NCBI RefSeq assembly: GCF_900411375.1
Contig: NZ_LS422984.1
Coordinates: forward strand, 427,632 to 491,631
Length of the DNA: 64,000 nucleotides
From: Lentilactobacillus raoultii
GTDB taxonomy: Bacteria > Bacillota > Bacilli > Lactobacillales > Lactobacillaceae
Direction of reading: 5' to 3'
Made by a program: the position numbers and the translations under genes. Of the stretch, positions 15,512-23,378 are shown piece after piece. Under the pieces are notes generated by a model. The model did not search any database, was not told the DNA's origin, and saw only the letters and a list, made by a program, of their open reading frames with translations. Within the stretch, counting starts at the first letter, position 1; every line of letters starts with the position of its first letter.

Positions 15512-16627
15512 ATGTGGACCATGGCTTCTAAATTAATGAATAAAATGACCTGGATTCAAATCCTGGCGGTGATCGGATTTTGCTTGGTAGCGGTATTAAT
15601 CACTGAACATAACGATCAACTCTATTCGGAACCGATTTTTCAGGTAACAAAGGTCGCTAAAGGGAAAGTGACCAAGATGAGTGATGAATTTCATAATGTT
15701 GATTACTACCATCAGCAGGTCCTTTTTGGCCATTTGACTAATGGTAAGTATGCTGGCAAAAAGATGAAAATTCAGAATGCCTATTCAAATTCGGGAGCCA
15801 TGGATCACCAATATAAAGTCGGCCAGAAACTCTTCATCTCACTACATACCAAGCCTAAGCTGCACGCAACTGTTAATGATTTAAAACGAGATGCGCCGAT
15901 TGTCTTTTTATTGGCACTGGCGGTGAGTTTGTTATTTGTTATTTTGAAGCTCAGAGGGGTCACAGTGATTGGGAGTATTGTGATTAATACCCTATTATTT
16001 TGGGCAGCCGTTAAAATTGATCATCACAATAACGGTGCCGCGGTGATTCCAATTTTTAGTGTGCTGGCGGTGATTTTTTGCTTCATCACCTTATTTTTGG
16101 TAATGGGCTGGAACCGAAAAATGCTGGTAACATTATCGGCAGTCCTTGCCGCGACGGCATTAACGATTCTACTCACATTGCTGGTGTTTGGGGTGACTCA
16201 TGAAAAGGGAATGTATTATGAATCGATGCAATACGTCACCCAATTACCCAAGCCGCTCTTTCTGGCGGAAGTCCTCATTGGCGTTTTGGGTGCCGTAATG
16301 GATGAAGCGACCGATATCGTGGCTTCTTTGGCAACTTTAAAGCAGGAACGACCGCAACTCAGTAAGCTCCAGGTATTTAATTCCGGGCGTCAGATTGGTA
16401 AATCAATCATGGGGCCACTGATCAACGTCTTATTCTTTATTTTCATGGCGGAAACAATTCCAATGACACTGTTGTATTTGAAAAACGGGAATACTTGGAA
16501 ATATTCGTTTTCAATGAACATGTCGTTGGGGATGACCTCAAGCTTGATTAGTGGCATCGGGATCGTACTGACCGTTATCCTATCCAGTCTGTTCGCCGGT
16601 CTGTGGATTAAGGGAGATGGTCGCTAA
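15512..16627 (+). CDS. YibE/F family membrane protein, N-terminal partner
   Basis: 371 aa. It has one N-terminal membrane helix, an extracytoplasmic beta-like domain (about 40-125: Y..VLFG.LTNGKYAGKKMKIQN) and then seven or so membrane segments containing the YibE/F stretch EVLIGVLGAVMDEATDIVASLA. The transport role of this family is unproven. The gene is fused by TAATG overlap to the second YibE/F gene. The start is either the ATG at 15512 or at 15521; neither has a strong ribosome site. Confidence 0.82.
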   Translation: MWTMASKLMNKMTWIQILAVIGFCLVAVLITEHNDQLYSEPIFQVTKVAKGKVTKMSDEFHNVDYYHQQVLFGHLTNGKYAGKKMKIQNAYSNSGAMDHQYKVGQKLFISLHTKPKLHATVNDLKRDAPIVFLLALAVSLLFVILKLRGVTVIGSIVINTLLFWAAVKIDHHNNGAAVIPIFSVLAVIFCFITLFLVMGWNRKMLVTLSAVLAATALTILLTLLVFGVTHEKGMYYESMQYVTQLPKPLFLAEVLIGVLGAVMDEATDIVASLATLKQERPQLSKLQVFNSGRQIGKSIMGPLINVLFFIFMAETIPMTLLYLKNGNTWKYSFSMNMSLGMTSSLISGIGIVLTVILSSLFAGLWIKGDGR

Positions 16628-17403
16628 TGGGCTCGTTGACCACTTTAGGCATTCTGTTATTGATTTTGATGATAATTGTTGGCGGTAAGCAGGGGATTGC
16701 CGCTTTCTTAAGCATGTTGATCAACTTTGGCATCCTTTTCTTTAGCATTGTCCTGATGGCCTTTCATTTGCCACCAATTGCGGTGACACTGGTGGCCAGC
16801 GTCATCTTACTTTCGATCACCATCTTTTGGAGCAGTGCCAGTGACAACGCGTCGGCCACTGCTTTTCAAGCCTCGGTTTTGATTTTGATCGTCTTGATTC
16901 TATTAATTATTCCAATTGAATATTGGGCGAGAGTTGGCGGCTTCGGCCTTGAAGATAGTGAAGAATTGGAGGGCTTGTCGTTATATGTCGGCATTAGTTT
17001 TACCAAATTGGTAATTTCAACGGCCATCTTGAGTTCATTGGGAGCGATTGCTGAAGCAGCCATTGCCATTGCGTCTGGGTTGGATGAAATTGTCACTCAA
17101 CACCCTAAAATCAAGAGTTCACAGCTGTTTTTTGATGGCTTGGTGATTGGTAAGCAGATTATTGGAACGGCGGTCAATACGCTGTTCTTTGGCTTCTTCG
17201 GGAGTTCGATGGGGTTGTTTATCTGGTTTTATGGTTTACATTACTCACTTGGCGATATCTTGAATGATAAAGTTTTTGCGGCGGAATTAATTGCCATTAT
17301 CATCTCATTAATCGGAGTGGTACTGACAATTCCCGGGACGACATTGATGATGAGCCGCCGGTTAAAACGTAAACAGGAAAAAGAGAAGGCTAAGTCTGAT
17401 TAA
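16627..17403 (+). CDS. YibE/F family membrane protein, second partner
   Basis: 258 aa, all membrane, about seven helices. The conserved SLGAIAEAAIAIASGLDEIV stretch (about 138-157) parallels the signature in the upstream gene, so the two proteins are paralogues that probably form a hetero-oligomer. It starts at the A of the preceding gene's stop (TAATG), showing coupling. A short basic C-terminal tail (RRLKRKQEKEKAK) faces the cytoplasm. Substrate unknown. Confidence 0.8.
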   Translation: MGSLTTLGILLLILMIIVGGKQGIAAFLSMLINFGILFFSIVLMAFHLPPIAVTLVASVILLSITIFWSSASDNASATAFQASVLILIVLILLIIPIEYWARVGGFGLEDSEELEGLSLYVGISFTKLVISTAILSSLGAIAEAAIAIASGLDEIVTQHPKIKSSQLFFDGLVIGKQIIGTAVNTLFFGFFGSSMGLFIWFYGLHYSLGDILNDKVFAAELIAIIISLIGVVLTIPGTTLMMSRRLKRKQEKEKAKSD

Positions 17404-17457
17404 ATTGATTAACTAATTTTTGGGTGAGATAAATTAAATTATTGGGAGAAAAGGATA

Positions 17458-18114
17458 ATGCGAAAAACAGGGCAACCATCACGGGGGAAACGCTTGTTAA
17501 CTGGGATATTGATGACGATCTTAATTTTGATTAGTCTGGGGTTAATCTTTAACCGGCAGTTGGCGATGTTGTTGGTTAGACATAATCAAAGTCAGTTGGA
17601 TCATTTACCCAAGACCACACTGGTTCAAAATAGTCAGCATCAGCATTGGCAAAAACATCCGGCCAAGGTGAAGAATTTTTCAAATGGGGATGCTGTTAAA
17701 TCAATGAGTCAAACTAAGCAAAATCGTCAGGCAACGATTGCTTATCTGAATATTCCAAGGATTAACGTTCACTTGCCGATCCTGTATCAGGTCACTAACG
17801 CCCATTTGTCAGTCGGTGTGGCGACGCTGCGGGCAAGTGAAAAGTTGGGGCAGGGAAACTTTGTAATTTTCGGTCATAATTTTGAGAATTCGACTATGCT
17901 GAGTAACCTTCAGAAATTGCGAAAAGGTAATCAAATTGAGACGACTAACGGCCGACATACTTACCGATATCGGGTGACTCAAAACATCGTCATTAACGAA
18001 TACAACTGGCACTATACCAAACCCAGCCACCAAAAAATCATCACGGTTATTACCTGTGCCGATGGTGGTGCTACCCGGCAGATAGTTCGGGGGAAGCTGG
18101 TTGCAATTTCATAA
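17458..18114 (+). CDS. srtA: Class A sortase
   Basis: Membrane-anchored transpeptidase that joins LPXTG-type proteins to the cell wall. 218 aa: basic N-terminus, signal-anchor helix (about 11-38), linker, and sortase beta-barrel from about 95. Catalytic His in FVIFGHNFEN (about 139-148), Cys in VITCADGG (about 197-204) and Arg in TRQIVRG soon after. The TLXTC-like motif is VITC, as in many lactobacilli. It lies alone behind the YibE/F pair; no substrate gene is in the window. Confidence 0.92.
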   Translation: MRKTGQPSRGKRLLTGILMTILILISLGLIFNRQLAMLLVRHNQSQLDHLPKTTLVQNSQHQHWQKHPAKVKNFSNGDAVKSMSQTKQNRQATIAYLNIPRINVHLPILYQVTNAHLSVGVATLRASEKLGQGNFVIFGHNFENSTMLSNLQKLRKGNQIETTNGRHTYRYRVTQNIVINEYNWHYTKPSHQKIITVITCADGGATRQIVRGKLVAIS

Positions 18115-18182
18115 AATGGTGAAGATGACTTATTTAATTCATTGATGGTCGGTTAGATACACGTAGTTAGAATTGACACAAT

Positions 18183-18234
18183 AAAAGCTTCCATAGTTAG
18201 ATTCGGTTGGTGGGTCTAACTACGGAAGCTTTTT
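18183..18234 (+). terminator. Strong terminator after sortase
   Basis: AAAAGCTTCC...TAGTTAGA pairs with TCTAACTA...GGAAGCTTTTT. Confidence 0.85.
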
Positions 18235-18409
18235 AAATAGTTTGAGTCATAGTAAAAGGGCAAACTTTATGACAAAATTATCTGGAATTCGCTTTATGAT
18301 TCCTGGATGATTAATACTTGCAGGAAGTTTTAAGGGCGGTGGCTGTCAATTCTCGAAGAGGTGATTTCTATGGAGACATGGAAGAAACTGATGAAAGGAC
18401 TCACAGCTG

Positions 18410-18490
18410 GTGAGTACGTTTCATGTACTGATGCTGCTATTTACCTTTGGTATGTTAGTGGCAAAGTTGTCCGACAAAAAGGACAAGTAA
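18410..18490 (+). CDS. Putative holin-like (TxpA/BsrG type) small toxin, 26 aa
   Basis: GTG start at 18410 with AAAGGA about 10 nt upstream. The peptide is one hydrophobic helix (HVLMLLFTFGMLVAKL) with a charged end (SDKKDK). The start 'VSTF..LMLLFTFGML' matches the pattern I know for the putative holin-like toxin family (Hol_Tox, PF16935), which includes B. subtilis type I toxins. It would act in the cytoplasmic membrane. A stronger ribosome site (AGAGGTG) serves an ATG at 18370 in another frame that overlaps this start, so translation may be coupled or the 26-aa frame may be wrong. Confidence 0.6.
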   Translation: MSTFHVLMLLFTFGMLVAKLSDKKDK

Positions 18491-18493
18491 CCA

Positions 18494-18615
18494 AAAAGCC
18501 GCCCTGCGTAACTTTGGTCGGTTACAGGGCGACTTTAAATAGTCTAATGTAATTTGCCACCGCCTTTAAAGCGGCTTGCGTAAGGAGATCCACAATCGCG
18601 GATCTTCTTTTTTAT
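18494..18615 (-). ncRNA. Predicted antisense antitoxin RNA, copy 1
   Basis: On the minus strand an extended -10 TGGTATATT (18622-18630) would start a transcript near 18615. It runs through the toxin 3' region to the hairpin CGCCCTG...CAGGGCG, which is followed by a T run on this strand only (A run 18494-18498 on the plus strand). An RNA of about 120 nt complementary to the toxin mRNA 3' end matches the RatA/TxpA arrangement. Confidence 0.6.
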
Positions 18616-18838
18616 AGTTTCAATATACCATAATTAGCTGAAATTGACCAATTTGATTAGTCCCTAAAATTGAAAGGATGCTCTTTTTACTTGAGTAGCG
18701 GGAGAAAGCATTTGAGTGGGAAATCTTGTTGTATTTGACACAGCATCTGAAGACAGTTATTGATGATTATCGAGGCATGTAGCGCTTGGAAAATCGGACG
18801 AATAACGACCGGTTTTTCAAAGAATGAGACAAACCATC

Positions 18839-18882
18839 AAAAAGACCTCACAGTCGAAAGATTTCGCTGGTGAGGTCTTTTT
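18839..18882 (+). terminator. Perfect 13-bp terminator hairpin
   Basis: AAAAAGACCTCAC pairs with GTGAGGTCTTTTT just upstream of copy 2. It can act in both directions. No intact gene precedes it; 18690-18830 reads like a decayed coding stretch with in-frame stops. Confidence 0.75.
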
Positions 18883-18885
18883 GGA

Positions 18886-19185
18886 ATTAATACTTGCAGA
18901 AAATTTTAAAGGCGATGGCTGTCTTTTCCTTGTGAGGTGAAGTCCATGGAAACATGGAAGAAACTATTGAAAGGATTCACGTCTGGTGAGTACGCTTCAG
19001 TACTGTTGTTTGGGCTGCCTCGGTATGCTAAGGAGGCCAGCTGCAACAAGGACAAGTAACCAAAAGTCGCCCTGATATAACTTTGGCAAATTACAGGGTA
19101 ACGTTACTGTCGCCTGAATAACTTACCACCGTCTTTAAAGCAGCTTGCAAGAGAACTTGCTTTTGCAAGTAATTATACTATATCA
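18886..19185 (+). repeat. Type I toxin-antitoxin-like element, copy 2 (decayed)
   Basis: Diverged copy of the element. It keeps ATTAATACTTGCAG, the 5' arm TTTAAAGGCGATGGC, the AGGTG ribosome site and ATG leader, the ACAAGGACAAGTAA end and a minus-strand promoter (TATAAT at 19172-19177). It has lost base-pair matches in the central hairpin and in the end-to-end pairing. Confidence 0.7.
18946..19059 (+). pseudogene. Remnant of the holin-like toxin gene in copy 2
   Basis: Compared with copies 1 and 3, a T is missing after the GTG region (CTTCAGTACTG against TTTCATGTACTG) and further indels follow. The hydrophobic LMLLFTFGMLVA helix is gone in every frame. The ATG frame reads through to the same terminal NKDK and stop, giving a 37-residue product without a good membrane segment. 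Most likely inactive. Confidence 0.55.
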
Positions 19186-19715
19186 TAATGATTAACTTTT
19201 GACAACAATGTTCACTAATATATTAAACAAAAGCTATGTAATAAGCGATTATTAACTCATATTTGAGCATATGATTCATTGAATTTTCGATAATTGAGGA
19301 TACCAATCCTAGTGGAGAAAATTTTTGTTTGATGCAATAGAAACACATCGTGATGAGGTGACTGATCAATCTTAGCGGATTAATGAAGTTGAGTAGATGA
19401 CAGTGAGACATAAATCCAAAGTAATTTACTAAAGTTATAGTGAGTTTCCACTTCAAAACGATATTTTCAATGCTTAGCAATCTTAACCTGACCTATAACA
19501 TAGTGTCCTTTTAGAGATATACTTGTGAATGGGGTTATGATTCTTAACGCCATATTCGGTCTAAAACTCCTATTTTAATAGATCATGTTTATGGGCCCTA
19601 TTAAATGAAATGCGCTTTCAAAAAGCCGAATTTCTAAGCGTTTTTGCATGACTTACCCTTGCAGACGCTTTAAAATAATGCTTGTGGAAAAAACGTAATT
19701 TAGGGGGAGAGAGAA
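19186..19715. other. AT-rich gene-free stretch
   Basis: No coding frame with a ribosome site, no strong hairpin and no repeat was seen. Open frames here are short and lack support. TGAAATGCGCTTTCA near 19606-19620 looks like a cre box with one extra base. GGGGGAG at 19703-19709 is the ribosome site of the next gene. Confidence 0.5.
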
Positions 19716-20486
19716 ATGCCAAAATCACTAAGTCGATCCATTTGGGAAGTTGCAGGATTAGTTATTCTTTTAGAAATTCTACTTTTTACAATTGGATATG
19801 CTCTAGCAGATTTTAAACTAACCGATGCGGGTTTCATTGCAGCACAGGAAATTATCTTTTTTATTATTTTTTGGGTGATTAATGCATTAATTACGAAGGT
19901 TAAAGTAAGCTTAGTACCGACCGTTCCATGGCGGCAGATCTTCATACTGGCTTTGCCGATTTATTTGGTGTGGATTATTGGGATTGTTGCACTTGTTCGC
20001 GGTGCTAAGAATCTCCCGTTAGCTATTGCGGCTGGAATTGGCGCCGGTATTTTTGAAGAATTCTTTTACCGTGGCATTATTTTGGGAATTTTAGTCAAGA
20101 TTTTCCGAAATCAGTCCTCTAAAGCTCATCGAATTTGGTATCCCGTTTTGATCACCAGTATCTTATTTGGGCTGGGTCACATGGGAAATGCCATGTCACA
20201 ATCATTACCTAATACGTTGCTTCAAGTTCTTCAGGCTTTTTCACTCGGAATAATTTTTGCGGCGATTTATTTAAGGTCAGGATCACTGTTTATTCCGATG
20301 TTGTTACACGGAAGTTGGGATTTTAGCTTAACTGCAATCAATGGTGGAATTTCTTCAACTAATACTGTGACCTTCATGGCCGTTGTAAGTGGCATCATAA
20401 TGGACCTGATTTTGTTCTTAATTGGTGCATATTTTCTCCGATCAAAGAAATTACAGCAAATTGAGTTGCACAATTTCAACAAATAA
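19716..20486 (+). CDS. CPBP family intramembrane metalloprotease
   Basis: 256 aa, about eight membrane helices, CAAX-protease/bacteriocin-processing (Abi) family. Motif 1 is EEFFYRG (about 112-118) with the two glutamates and arginine. Motif 2 histidine is in LFGLGHMGNAM (about 150-160). Motif 3 is in LLHGSWDF (about 208-215). Such proteins serve in bacteriocin immunity or peptide processing, but no bacteriocin gene is seen nearby. It sits between toxin-antitoxin copies 2 and 3. Confidence 0.87.
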   Translation: MPKSLSRSIWEVAGLVILLEILLFTIGYALADFKLTDAGFIAAQEIIFFIIFWVINALITKVKVSLVPTVPWRQIFILALPIYLVWIIGIVALVRGAKNLPLAIAAGIGAGIFEEFFYRGIILGILVKIFRNQSSKAHRIWYPVLITSILFGLGHMGNAMSQSLPNTLLQVLQAFSLGIIFAAIYLRSGSLFIPMLLHGSWDFSLTAINGGISSTNTVTFMAVVSGIIMDLILFLIGAYFLRSKKLQQIELHNFNK

Positions 20487-20507
20487 CTTTGAAAACCTTT
20501 GAAGATT

Positions 20508-20551
20508 AAAGGGGCCATTCATTTTTTTGAGTAAGTGAAGGGCCCTTTTTG
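20508..20551 (+). terminator. Terminator between CPBP and proA
   Basis: AAAGGGGCCATTC pairs imperfectly with GTGAAGGGCCCTTTTT; shared by convergent genes. Confidence 0.6.
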
Positions 20552-20584
20552 CTGAAAGTAATTGTTTTTTTAATCAGTGAAAAA

Positions 20585-21829
20585 TCAATTTCGAATTTGC
20601 CCGTTGCCTCGAATCACGTATTTGGTGGTTGTCAATTCCTTTAAACCCATTGGACCGCGGGCGTGCAACTTTTGGGTACTAATGCCGATCTCGGCCCCAA
20701 AGCCGAATTGAAAACCATCAGTAAAGCGGGTTGACGCATTTACGTAGACACAGGCAGAATCAACTTGGTTTAAAAAGGTCTGGCTGTTTTGATAATTGTC
20801 GGTAATAATGACTTCCGAATGGCCGGTTGAGTAATGATTGATATGCTCGATGGCTGCCTGCTCATCAGGCACGATTTTAACAGCCATGATTAAGTCATTG
20901 TATTCGGTTGACCAGTCAGCTGGACTAGCCGGCTTGATTGTGTCAACAATCTTTCGGCTTTGTTCGTCGCCTCGTAGTTCGACCCCGTGGGCGGTTAGCG
21001 CTTTGGCAATCGGTGGCAATAATCTTTGGGCCACTGATTGATGAATTAGCAGTTTTTCAGCCGCATTGCAGACGGAAGGGCGTTGCACTTTGGCGTTGAC
21101 GACAATGTCAACGGCTATTTTTTCTTCTGCGGATTCATCGACGTAAATATGGCAGTTACCGGCACCGGTTTCAATGACCGGAACCGTCGAATTTTTAAGC
21201 ACGGCTTGAATTAATCCGGCACCACCTCGGGGAATCAACACGTCGAGATACTCGTTTAAATGCATTAACTCATCGGCGGTTTGGTGGCTGGTATCGTGAA
21301 GAATTTGAATCATGTTTTCATCAAGGTGATTTTTTCTTAAAACGTAACGGAGTGCGTCGGCAAGGGCCAGGTTACTATGGAGAGCTTCTTTGCCACCACG
21401 CAGAATAACGGCATTACCGCTTTTAAAAGTCAGAGCAGAGGCATCGACCGTGACGTTTGGCCGAGCTTCAAAAATCATGGCAATTACACCAATTGGGACT
21501 CGTTTTTGCTCGATCAGCAGGCCGGCTTCATTCGTCCAACCCCGATCAATGTTACCGATGGGATCCGGTAGGGCTGCAACTTGGCGCAGTCCTTCAGCCA
21601 TGTCTTTGATTCGTTGCTTGGTCAGTTTTAATCGATCGGTGAATTTGGCCGGCATTTGAGTTGCAGCAGTCAAGTCCTGTTGATTGGCTGTTAAAATTTG
21701 GTCGGTTTGATTCATTAATTCATCCGCAAACTGAGATAAAATCCGATTTTTAGTGACGGTGTCCAGTTGGCTGATTTTGGTGGCAGCCTGTTTGGCTTGA
21801 CGGCCGATTTGAATGAGTTCGTCGTTCAT
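20585..21829 (-). CDS. proA: Gamma-glutamyl phosphate reductase (ProA)
   Basis: Second step of proline synthesis: NADPH reduction of gamma-glutamyl phosphate to glutamate semialdehyde, in the cytosol. 414 aa, full length. Aldehyde dehydrogenase fold, with the catalytic cysteine in QRPSVCNAAEKLL (about 246-258). Further conserved parts are ARPNVTVDASAL (about 125-136), ETGAGNCHIYVD (about 218-229) and HARGPMGLKELTTTKYV at the C-terminus. Follows proB by 37 nt in a T-box-controlled operon. Confidence 0.96.
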   Translation of the reverse strand: MNDELIQIGRQAKQAATKISQLDTVTKNRILSQFADELMNQTDQILTANQQDLTAATQMPAKFTDRLKLTKQRIKDMAEGLRQVAALPDPIGNIDRGWTNEAGLLIEQKRVPIGVIAMIFEARPNVTVDASALTFKSGNAVILRGGKEALHSNLALADALRYVLRKNHLDENMIQILHDTSHQTADELMHLNEYLDVLIPRGGAGLIQAVLKNSTVPVIETGAGNCHIYVDESAEEKIAVDIVVNAKVQRPSVCNAAEKLLIHQSVAQRLLPPIAKALTAHGVELRGDEQSRKIVDTIKPASPADWSTEYNDLIMAVKIVPDEQAAIEHINHYSTGHSEVIITDNYQNSQTFLNQVDSACVYVNASTRFTDGFQFGFGAEIGISTQKLHARGPMGLKELTTTKYVIRGNGQIRN

Positions 21830-21866
21830 TTGAAAACCTCCTGAGGGTTATTTGAATTTACCAGAA

Positions 21867-22712
21867 TTAATGGCCGGAAAGGTTCGAGGTTGTCTGTTTA
21901 GCTGTTAATGCCGATGATTTGGTAAATAATGTTCCAATTCGCTTGCCGGCTAAAATGTCGAGAATAATGCGGGGATCCTTGCCATTGGCTAAAACCATCT
22001 GGCGGTTTTCTGCCAACATCCGTTTGGCGGCCAATAACTTGGTCTGCATGCCGCCGGTCCCAAATCGACTGCCAGAACCACCAGCAACGGTAAACATGGT
22101 ATCGTTAATCTCACTGACGACTGGGATCAGTTGAGCGTTAGTAACTTTCTTGGGATTCTGATTGTAGAAGCCGTCAATATCGGACAACACAATTAATAAG
22201 TCGGCGTTGACGTGACTGGCCACGATGGCGGACAGTTGATCATTGTCGCCAAAGGTTGTCTTGTGATCCAATTCATCGGTGGCAACCGTGTCGTTTTCGT
22301 TGACGATTGGAATAACATTGTCATTTAGGAGGCAGTTGAAAGTGTCCATAACGAACTTATTGCTTTTTGGATAGTCGAAGATATCGTGAGTCAAGAGGAC
22401 CTGCGCGATATCTGTTAAGTAGTGATTAAATCGTTGGGTAAACAAGGTCATTAATTCAGATTGACCGATGGCAGCCAGGGCCTGTTGTGCCCCAATTTCG
22501 GTCGGTCGTTTTTTAAGGTGCATTTTATTTAACCCAACCCCAATGGCACCAGATGAAACTAAAATCAGTTCCTTTCCCTGGTTGTTTAAGGCGCTTAGGG
22601 TATAAGCCAACTGATCGAAAGTCTCCAGATTAATAGCACCGCTGGGATGAATCAGACTACTGGTGCCGACTTTGACAACGATGCGTTTTGCGTTCACAAT
22701 TCGATTATCCAT
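21867..22712 (-). CDS. proB: Glutamate 5-kinase (ProB), short form without PUA domain
   Basis: Phosphorylates glutamate at the gamma position, the committed step of proline synthesis. 281 aa from the ATG at 22712 with AGGTGG 5 nt upstream. Amino acid kinase domain only: KVGTSSLI (about 14-21), ILVSSGAIGVGLN (about 51-63), NENDTVATDEL (about 138-148), FGDNDQLSAIVA (about 153-164) and GGMQTKLLAAK. The C-terminal PUA domain of longer homologues is missing, which is also common in related Firmicutes. First gene of proBA. Confidence 0.95.
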   Translation of the reverse strand: MDNRIVNAKRIVVKVGTSSLIHPSGAINLETFDQLAYTLSALNNQGKELILVSSGAIGVGLNKMHLKKRPTEIGAQQALAAIGQSELMTLFTQRFNHYLTDIAQVLLTHDIFDYPKSNKFVMDTFNCLLNDNVIPIVNENDTVATDELDHKTTFGDNDQLSAIVASHVNADLLIVLSDIDGFYNQNPKKVTNAQLIPVVSEINDTMFTVAGGSGSRFGTGGMQTKLLAAKRMLAENRQMVLANGKDPRIILDILAGKRIGTLFTKSSALTAKQTTSNLSGH

Positions 22713-22742
22713 ATTTGCCACCTGATTTTCTTTTCTTTAGAC

Positions 22743-22955
22743 CTAAAAAAGCGTTACTTTGAATTGAGACACCCATTCAGGGCGGTACCATTCTCATTCA
22801 AAGCAACGCTTCACACTTTTGATTGTTTTTATAATGGAAAAATCCATATCTGATTGAAACAGTTTAATCGTGATGGAAGTTAGGGTTCGTGTGCTTAAGC
22901 GCCTTTCAGCAATTAGCGCCTTCTCTGAGGTGACACTACTTGGACTTCCAAATTA
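22743..22955 (-). promoter_or_regulatory. T-box riboswitch for proBA, proline specifier
   Basis: Read on the minus strand: stem I closes with TGGAAGT/ACTTCCA. Its internal loop has AGTA on one side and GAAC-CCT-A on the other, so the specifier codon is CCT (22882-22884), proline. The T-box sequence AATGGTACCGC is at 22782-22792. The terminator arms AAGCGTTGCTTTGAATGAGA and TCTCAATTCAAAGTAACGCTT end in a T run (22745-22750). Uncharged tRNA-Pro would prevent termination. Confidence 0.9.
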
Positions 22956-22960
22956 GAATT

Positions 22961-22989
22961 ATCATATATAATTTACGTCAGAATGTCAA
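22961..22989 (-). promoter_or_regulatory. proBA promoter
   Basis: Minus strand TTGACA (22984-22989), 17-nt spacer, TATGAT (22961-22966), directly before the T-box leader. Confidence 0.8.
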
Positions 22990-23173
22990 GACTTTTAAAA
23001 AGAGCCGAGAATTAGGTAAAAGGATAAACTTTATGCTAAAATTATCTGGAATTTGGTTTATGATTCCTGGATGATTAATACTTGCAGGAAGTTTTAAGGG
23101 CGGTGGCTGTCAATTCTCGAAGAGGTGATTTCTATGGAGACATGGAAGAAACTGATGAAAGGACTCACAGCTG

Positions 23174-23254
23174 GTGAGTACGTTTCATGTACTGATGCTG
23201 CTATTTACCTTTGGTATGTTAGTGGCAAAGTTGTCCGACAAAAAGGACAAGTAA
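23174..23254 (+). CDS. Putative holin-like small toxin, 26 aa, second identical copy
   Basis: Same 81 nt as the gene at 18410, so the same 26-residue peptide with one membrane helix and a DKKDK tail. The overlapping ATG frame in this copy ends soon after the hairpin because the sequence changes there (ACGACTTAA), whereas it reads on in copy 1. Only the GTG frame ends identically in both, which favours the GTG frame as the real one. The function rests on resemblance to the Hol_Tox family. Confidence 0.6.
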   Translation: MSTFHVLMLLFTFGMLVAKLSDKKDK

Positions 23255-23256
23255 CC

Positions 23257-23378
23257 AAAAAGCCGCCCTGCGTAACTTTGGTCGGTTACAGGACGACTTA
23301 AACTGTCGTTAGTTACTCGCCACCGCCTTTAAAGCGGCTTGCGGAAGAGGGTCTGTGATTACGGATCCTCTTTTTTGT
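23257..23378 (-). ncRNA. Predicted antisense antitoxin RNA, copy 3
   Basis: Extended -10 TGGTATATT on the minus strand (23385-23393), as in copy 1. The transcript would cross the toxin 3' region and stop at the hairpin with a T run (A run 23257-23261 on the plus strand). The hairpin here has one mismatch, so termination may be weaker. Confidence 0.55.

Larger units (their letters stand above)
18250..18640 (+). repeat. Type I toxin-antitoxin-like element, copy 1
   Basis: Shares 236 identical nucleotides (18293-18528) with copy 3 at 23057-23292. Layout: transcript start region; 5' arm TTTAAGGGCGGTGGC (18328-18343); ribosome site and ATG leader frame (18370); toxin GTG (18410); hairpin CGCCCTG...CAGGGCG (18500-18531); 3' arm GCCACCGCCTTTAAA (18556-18570), complementary to the 5' arm; terminator AGATCC...GGATCT plus T run (18585-18612); and an opposing promoter. 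The mRNA ends can pair, as is known for many type I toxin mRNAs. Confidence 0.8.

Noticed and set aside
18370-18552. 60-aa frame from ATG in toxin copy 1 as an independent protein
   Set aside because: Past the toxin stop it runs through the terminator hairpin, and its end differs in copy 3. Only its first part is kept, so it is treated as a leader frame.
19223-19480. Minus-strand open frame of 85 codons in the AT-rich gap
   Set aside because: No ribosome site, poor codon use and low-complexity hydrophobic content; nothing supports translation.
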